Below are positions 5,301-7,780 of a stretch of 7,780 bases of DNA, in pieces; the first letter of the stretch is position 1, and every line of letters starts with the position of its first letter. The translations under genes were made by a program, and so were the position numbers. Below the pieces are notes generated by a model. It saw nothing but the letters and a program-made list of their open reading frames with translations. It made no database searches and was not told where the DNA came from. The stretch is from positions 1 through 7,780 of the forward strand of contig PXBU01000445.1 in the NCBI GenBank assembly GCA_003566795.1, given 5' to 3'. Source of the stretch: Puniceicoccaceae bacterium. Its GTDB lineage: Bacteria > Verrucomicrobiota > Verrucomicrobiia > Opitutales > Coraliomargaritaceae.

Positions 5301-7780
5301 TTGATTTCTCTTTACTTGAGGCGGTCCCCTTCGGTGCAGCTGCATTCGAATTATCCGCTTCGGCCTCCTCCGGTTTACCGCTCACCTTCACCAGTTCGAG
5401 TCCTTCCGTGGCTAGCGTCAGCGGCAATGTCGCCACTCCGCATGCCGTGGGTTCCACTACCATCACCGCCTCTCAAGCTGGTAACGCGAACTATGAATCC
5501 GCCGAAGTCTCCCAGACCCTCAGCGTGATGGCCGAGGGCCAAGTGGGTGCTGGTGGTGAGGTTGAATTCATCGATGGCTACTACATCCATACCTTCACCG
5601 AAGGCGGTGAGTTCGAAGTCGCCGGCGGCACGATGGTCTTCGCCGAGGTGCTGGTGGTCGGCGGCGGCGGTGGCGGTGGCAGCTCCACCAGTTTCAGCAA
5701 CGCTGGCGGCGGCGGCGGCGGTGCCGGTGGCTTGATCTATCACCAGGCCTTGGAGGTCATGGGCTCACAAACCGTCGTGGTCGGTGCGGCCGGTGCGGCC
5801 GCTGGCAGCGGTAACACACCGGGGGGCAATGGCGGTGACTCATCTTTCGGCACGCTCATTGCCCTCGGAGGCGGCGGCGGCTCCGGCGGCAATATGCAGG
5901 GTCTCGCCGGCGGCTCCGGCGGCGGCTCCCGCGCCACTTCCGATGGCGGACCTGCGCAGCAACCCACGTCGCCCTCCGGTGGCTTCGGCAATCCGGGTGG
6001 CGGCTGGGTTAGTAATGCCGGCGACGGTGCTGGTGGCGGTGGTGGCGCCGGTGGTGCGGCACCCTCGGCACCGCCGCACGTCGCAAACGTCGGTGGTCCC
6101 GGCGGCATCGGTCTCGAATTCGATATTACTGGCTCGCCCGCCTTCTACGCCGCCGGCGGCGGTGGGGGAGGCGGGCAGTCCCGGGATTTCGGTATCGGCG
6201 GTTCCGACATCGGCGGCAATGGCGCAAACGATGGCACTCCAGCCACCCCCGGCGTTCCACACACTGGCAGCGGTGGTGGCGGCGGCAACAATAGCCGCGT
6301 CGGTGCTGACGGTGGATCGGGCATCGTCGTCGTCCGCTATCCGGGCAGTCCGGAGCCGATAACTTACACCGTCACCTTCGAACCGAATGGTGGCACAACA
6401 CCGGTTCCCACGGACATGCAGGTCACCTTCGAAGCACCCTACGGCACCTTAGCCACCACCAGTCGCCCCCATCACAGCTTCGCGGGTTGGTTCACCACGC
6501 CGGAAAGTGGGCAGGAAGTCACCGCGGACACGGTTGTGACTGCGACGGGCAACCACAGCCTCTACGCGCAATGGCTACCCGACACCACGCCCCCGGTCGT
6601 GATCTCATTCGACCCGCCTAACGGAGCCTCCGATGTGCCGATCGGCACGCCGCTGGAAATCAACTTCAGCAAGGAAATCGTGGCTGCCACCGGCTTCATC
6701 ACGCTCAAAAACCTGACCGACGACACCGAGACCGATATCGACATCAGCGATGGCTCCCAAGTCAGTGTCGATGGCACCGCACTCATAATCAACCCGGCAG
6801 GCAACCTCGCCAGAGGCGCAACCTACGCCATCCGCATCGGTAGCAACGCCATCGAGGATCTTGCTGGAAACGCCTTCGCCGGAATCGCCGACGATACCAC
6901 CTGGTCGTTCACAACCTCCGATGCGTCCGTTCTCGTAATGCAAACCACCGGTTGGTCCGACGGCAACGTTGGCAATGTTCCAGACGCTACTGTGCCATTC
7001 GACATCGTCAGCACCAACAGCATCCTCATCGCAACCGTTTACATCGACACCGACAACATCAACGTCAGCAACATCCGCTTTGGTGATGGCACAGGTATTG
7101 GTAACGGTGATGTGGCGCCGTCCTTATCATTCGAGAATAGCCGCCTGCGCTCCTTCGTTTTCATCAATCCCAGCACCGCCAGTGGCCTTGCGTTTCGATT
7201 GGACAGCGCAACCAATTCCGGACTCGGAGTCATTCTTTACGAAGTGTTCGGCGCGGATGCGGATCCTGGCTCGATATCCACGGTCATGGGAGTCAACTCC
7301 ATCACCACGACCATTCCCGACGAACTGATCGTCAGCTTCGCTGGTAGAAATGCCAACACCGCTCCCACGGTGAACTCGAGCTCGATTTTCACCACGCAAG
7401 ATGAATCGTATAATGTGATGCGAGGAGGCGGTTCCATCGCTTCCGCCTCCGCCATCGCACCCGCTGTCGGCAGCAACAACATCACATGGGACAGCGCACA
7501 GGATGGCCGCATCGCCTATGCCTTCAAGCCCAGTTCCGACCCTGGCCCCGTTCCGTTCGATCGTTTCGAGATCTCACCGATCGCCTCGCCGCAAACTGTC
7601 GGGGTGCCCATCACCGGCATCACCATCACCGCGCTGGATGCGGATTCTGAGGTCGCCACCTCCTTCACCGGCACTGTCACCTACGGGGGCACGGCTGGCA
7701 TCACCGGCACTTCGGCCAACTTTGTAAGCGGTGTGCTGGAGAATGTCAGCATCACTCCGATATCTATTGGGAGTGCTCTG
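2333..7780 (+). CDS. Giant multidomain KP-43-like subtilisin (S8) peptidase, 3' end missing
   Basis: Extracellular serine peptidase, at least 1816 aa, with no stop up to the window edge. The start is well constrained: an in-frame TGA lies at 2318 and the ATG at 2333 is the only start codon after it that keeps the whole hydrophobic segment. Order: hydrophobic helix about 8-26 after MKFNK (signal peptide or anchor); Pro/Ala/Asp-rich tether 27-80; unrecognised region, possibly a propeptide, 84-225; S8 domain 226-526; KP-43-type beta domain 537-673; two tandem repeats 681-912; MBG module 915-987; Ig-like 990-1065; glycine-rich domain 1074-1336; Flg_new repeat 1345-1414; SbsA-like Ig 1417-1528; unknown 1531-1733; another beta module from 1742. 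Only two Cys occur (737 and 855), and Lys is rare after residue 913. A C-terminal sorting signal, if any, lies outside. It is the only gene here with no close upstream partner, so it is probably transcribed on its own. The peptidase call is secure; the natural substrate is unknown. Confidence 0.93.
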   Translation, partial: MKFNKALNAFLGIMLLLGIAAFLLVKSPAPDPDHQRVGQSPHQAETPQASRADSPLPADAEPPSDVLPSPVAADSTTGLLQPSQVAGRVFPSVDLDNLASRLPAEKFAVYERTRQEFPELDWTEIAMTHQAFLDKRAAFPLNLNEEQREAYAAWIAEVEPMSRSFIKLRAEAHGLALGGMEDDRGFYIEGFRDGVPQYVVTTNVDAAETTGVSFVRWNPDFDPALGDSINGSELYVNVNDHGEIFEHVEFQLPDEGGSRIMVKETPWYDNGDRNHMTHVAGTVAAWGYNPAVEGMAPRSWIRSLIQQNIGHITTYAMATPGQEMGLLNPRTGNPQLRSVVGNTSLGSANPYNRYNSTSASYDSVLRDHPYYIHFYSAGNSGSQGFESITGAQKVAKNMVTIGNASAVTRDEDGVDTGGGGIRPSSSRGPTYDGRIAPDFTGNGYRVLSTWNEDESNLATGTSMSSPNVAGSVTLLMDYVRQRLPQQYLRSSTYRALLATTADDRGNPGPDYTYGWGIVNVHAAAKIIRRQADDPEQRLIIEDTLAPDQTWTEIYASDGDEPIRVTIAWLDPASPNTDANSRASRLVNDLDLRLIGPDGTEHMPYVMPFTTGQGSTPAFDESLYEAHAVPGDNTTDTVEQVHLAFPEEGVYTVQVTHKGELLDGEAQPFSVAVGGMHRDFEASMQVARSGEGINVGGVDGVSGAAVGAGMELTYTISNSGSRELELTTPVSISSEQNCSVIVDTQPSSIVDGGESTDLVASVTPSSEGTWSFKVSIASNDSENDPYHWTVTGLAGSIEAPLMIVSGSEGLIDVGETFSVSESEAEAGIQFSHTIANLGNSDLTISAPVTAIDLANCSVVVDIQPSSPVAASDESELVFTVTPSAAGNWSATVSIASNDADKSPYLWTITGTASKIQASLTLDELEQTYDGTPRVVTATTSPPGLDYAITYDGDSTPPVNAGSYAVVGTITQAGYEGGATGTLEVGQASQSIDFSLLEAVPFGAAAFELSASASSGLPLTFTSSSPSVASVSGNVATPHAVGSTTITASQAGNANYESAEVSQTLSVMAEGQVGAGGEVEFIDGYYIHTFTEGGEFEVAGGTMVFAEVLVVGGGGGGGSSTSFSNAGGGGGGAGGLIYHQALEVMGSQTVVVGAAGAAAGSGNTPGGNGGDSSFGTLIALGGGGGSGGNMQGLAGGSGGGSRATSDGGPAQQPTSPSGGFGNPGGGWVSNAGDGAGGGGGAGGAAPSAPPHVANVGGPGGIGLEFDITGSPAFYAAGGGGGGGQSRDFGIGGSDIGGNGANDGTPATPGVPHTGSGGGGGNNSRVGADGGSGIVVVRYPGSPEPITYTVTFEPNGGTTPVPTDMQVTFEAPYGTLATTSRPHHSFAGWFTTPESGQEVTADTVVTATGNHSLYAQWLPDTTPPVVISFDPPNGASDVPIGTPLEINFSKEIVAATGFITLKNLTDDTETDIDISDGSQVSVDGTALIINPAGNLARGATYAIRIGSNAIEDLAGNAFAGIADDTTWSFTTSDASVLVMQTTGWSDGNVGNVPDATVPFDIVSTNSILIATVYIDTDNINVSNIRFGDGTGIGNGDVAPSLSFENSRLRSFVFINPSTASGLAFRLDSATNSGLGVILYEVFGADADPGSISTVMGVNSITTTIPDELIVSFAGRNANTAPTVNSSSIFTTQDESYNVMRGGGSIASASAIAPAVGSNNITWDSAQDGRIAYAFKPSSDPGPVPFDRFEISPIASPQTVGVPITGITITALDADSEVATSFTGTVTYGGTAGITGTSANFVSGVLENVSITPISIGSAL
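3008..3910 (+). other. Subtilisin S8 catalytic domain of the giant protein
   Basis: All triad residues can be placed. Asp240 is in VNVNDHGEIFEHVEF, matching the usual D-[ST]-G-x(3)-H-x-x-F block but with His after the Asp. His275 is in HMTHVAGT, where HGTHVAGT is usual. Ser462 is in GTSMSSPNVAG. Asn379 in YSAGNSG supplies the oxyanion hole. SSSRGPTYDGRIAPD (425-439) and YGWGIVN (513-519) are typical S8 landmarks. Spacing fits a complete domain, so it is probably active. The substitutions beside Asp and His are unusual. Confidence 0.93.
3941..4351 (+). other. KP-43-type C-terminal beta domain
   Basis: Residues 537-673 follow the catalytic domain directly. They contain IRVTIAWLDPAS (562-573), RLVNDLDLRLIGPDGTE (584-600) and a VEQVHL...EEGVYTVQV segment (about 638-654). 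These are recognisable features of the beta-barrel that follows the S8 domain in KP-43-like peptidases. In that family the domain packs against the catalytic core and is thought to stabilise it. This places the enzyme in the KP-43 branch rather than among classical subtilisins. Confidence 0.8.
4373..4714 (+). repeat. Tandem beta-domain repeat, unit 1 (choice-of-anchor D / ASPM-like)
   Basis: Residues 681-794. Landmarks shared with unit 2: SGEGINVGG, TISNSGSRELELTTPV, NCSVIVDTQPSS (736-747), VTPSSEGTW, SIASNDSENDPYHWTVTG. The pattern matches Ig-fold domains annotated as choice-of-anchor D or ASPM/SPD-2/Hydin-like, which act as extracellular spacers or binding modules. It carries Cys737, one of only two Cys in the protein as far as it is visible. 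Confidence 0.75.
4724..5068 (+). repeat. Tandem beta-domain repeat, unit 2 (choice-of-anchor D / ASPM-like)
   Basis: Residues 798-912, a diverged copy of unit 1: GSEGLIDVG, TIANLGNSDLTISAPV, NCSVVVDIQPSS (854-865), VTPSAAGNW, SIASNDADKSPYLWTITG. Cys855 occupies the same position as Cys737 in unit 1, 118 residues later. The similarity is plain in protein but eroded in DNA, so the duplication is not recent. Confidence 0.75.
5075..5527 (+). other. MBG-type module followed by a bacterial Ig-like module
   Basis: Residues 915-987 have the MBG/YDG pattern (QTYDGTPRVVTATTSPPG, YDGDSTPPVNAGSYAVVG). Residues 990-1065 form a linked Ig-like module with LSASASSGLPLTFTSSSPSV and TTITASQAGNANYESA. This pair is common in long bacterial surface proteins and is thought to act as a stalk. 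No catalytic residues are expected. Confidence 0.7.
5552..6340 (+). other. Glycine-rich domain with polyglycine runs
   Basis: Residues 1074-1336. It opens with YYIHTFTEGGEFEVAGG, then VLVVG and a run of seven Gly (1110-1116), with many later GGGGG runs, and closes with GSGIVVVRYPG. This matches the glycine-rich domain found in some phage tail and bacterial surface proteins. The DNA is packed with GGC/GGT codons, including a perfect 9-bp direct duplication of GGTGCGGCC at 5783-5800. All triplet changes stay in frame, so length can drift without breaking the gene. Confidence 0.75.
6365..6574 (+). other. Flg_new / InlB B-type repeat
   Basis: Residues 1345-1414 show the signature YTVTFEPNGGT, then PHHSFAGWFTTPESG and HSLYAQW. 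This is the Listeria-Bacteroides (Flg_new) repeat, a small beta module of surface proteins. One copy is visible. Confidence 0.8.
6581..6916 (+). other. SbsA-like (Big_5) Ig domain
   Basis: Residues 1417-1528: DTTPPVVISFDPPNGASDVP, LEINFSKEIV, ATYAIRIGSNAIEDLAGNAF and a final TTWSFTT match the SbsA/Big_5 Ig-like domain of S-layer and surface proteins. It is a structural spacer. Confidence 0.8.
6923..7780 (+). other. Unrecognised region plus a further repeat-type beta module, cut by window end
   Basis: Residues 1531-1733 are rich in Ser, Thr, Asn and Ile with alternating hydrophobics (SILIATVYIDTD, GVILYEVFGADAD, DELIVSFAGRN, GRIAYAFKP). They look like a beta-sandwich, but I do not recognise the family. 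From about 1742 a different module begins (FDRFEISPIASPQTVGVPIT, TALDADSEVATSFTGTVTY, TAGITGTSANFVSG). It resembles modules that often occur in tandem in long surface proteins, so more copies may follow to the right. Confidence 0.5.

Noticed and set aside
5740..6108. Proline-rich minus-strand ORF
   Set aside because: Its proline runs are only the reverse complement of GGC/GGT glycine codons in the glycine-rich domain.
5640..6340. CRISPR array or satellite in the GGC-rich tract
   Set aside because: There are no regularly spaced repeats with unique spacers; it is polyglycine coding sequence in an open frame.

Overview
The window looks like a piece of a heterotrophic, probably marine or polysaccharide-degrading bacterium. 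The best guess is Verrucomicrobiota (Opitutae-like) or a related PVC lineage. This is inferred from gene content only: an S1 sulfatase, a zincin of a type I associate with PVC genomes, and a giant secreted subtilase carrying MBG, glycine-rich, Flg_new and SbsA-like modules. The two visible starts have weak or no Shine-Dalgarno sequence, which also fits. No rRNA, marker gene or database comparison is available, so the taxonomy is tentative. The DNA is moderately GC-rich and all three genes lie on the + strand.

Layout. (1) 1-1155: the C-terminal part of a formylglycine-dependent sulfatase. Reading continues to the left edge, and the active-site Cys motif lies upstream of the first visible ATG. 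(2) 1185-2048: a secreted zinc-metallopeptidase-like protein with HELAH and a downstream EYFAE motif. It starts 29 nt after the sulfatase and could be co-transcribed. (3) 2049-2332: a 284-nt gap with an AT-rich patch of short inverted and direct repeats, the likely regulatory region for the next gene. (4) 2333-7780: one uninterrupted frame of 1816 codons, still open at the right edge. It encodes a KP-43-like S8 peptidase extended by at least eight mostly beta-rich extracellular modules. This is the main gene of the window. A search that needs a stop codon misses it, because its stop lies outside the window.

How the genes may work together (inference): all three products appear to act outside the cytoplasm. 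The sulfatase would remove sulfate esters from polysaccharides or glycoproteins, and the two peptidases would cut protein. The giant subtilase appears built to be tethered at its N-terminus, with a long chain of adhesion-type modules reaching outward. No classical defence system, mobile element, CRISPR array or RNA gene is visible. The most unusual features are the architecture of the giant subtilase, its altered residues around the catalytic triad, and its possession of only two cysteines, both at the same position of a tandem repeat.
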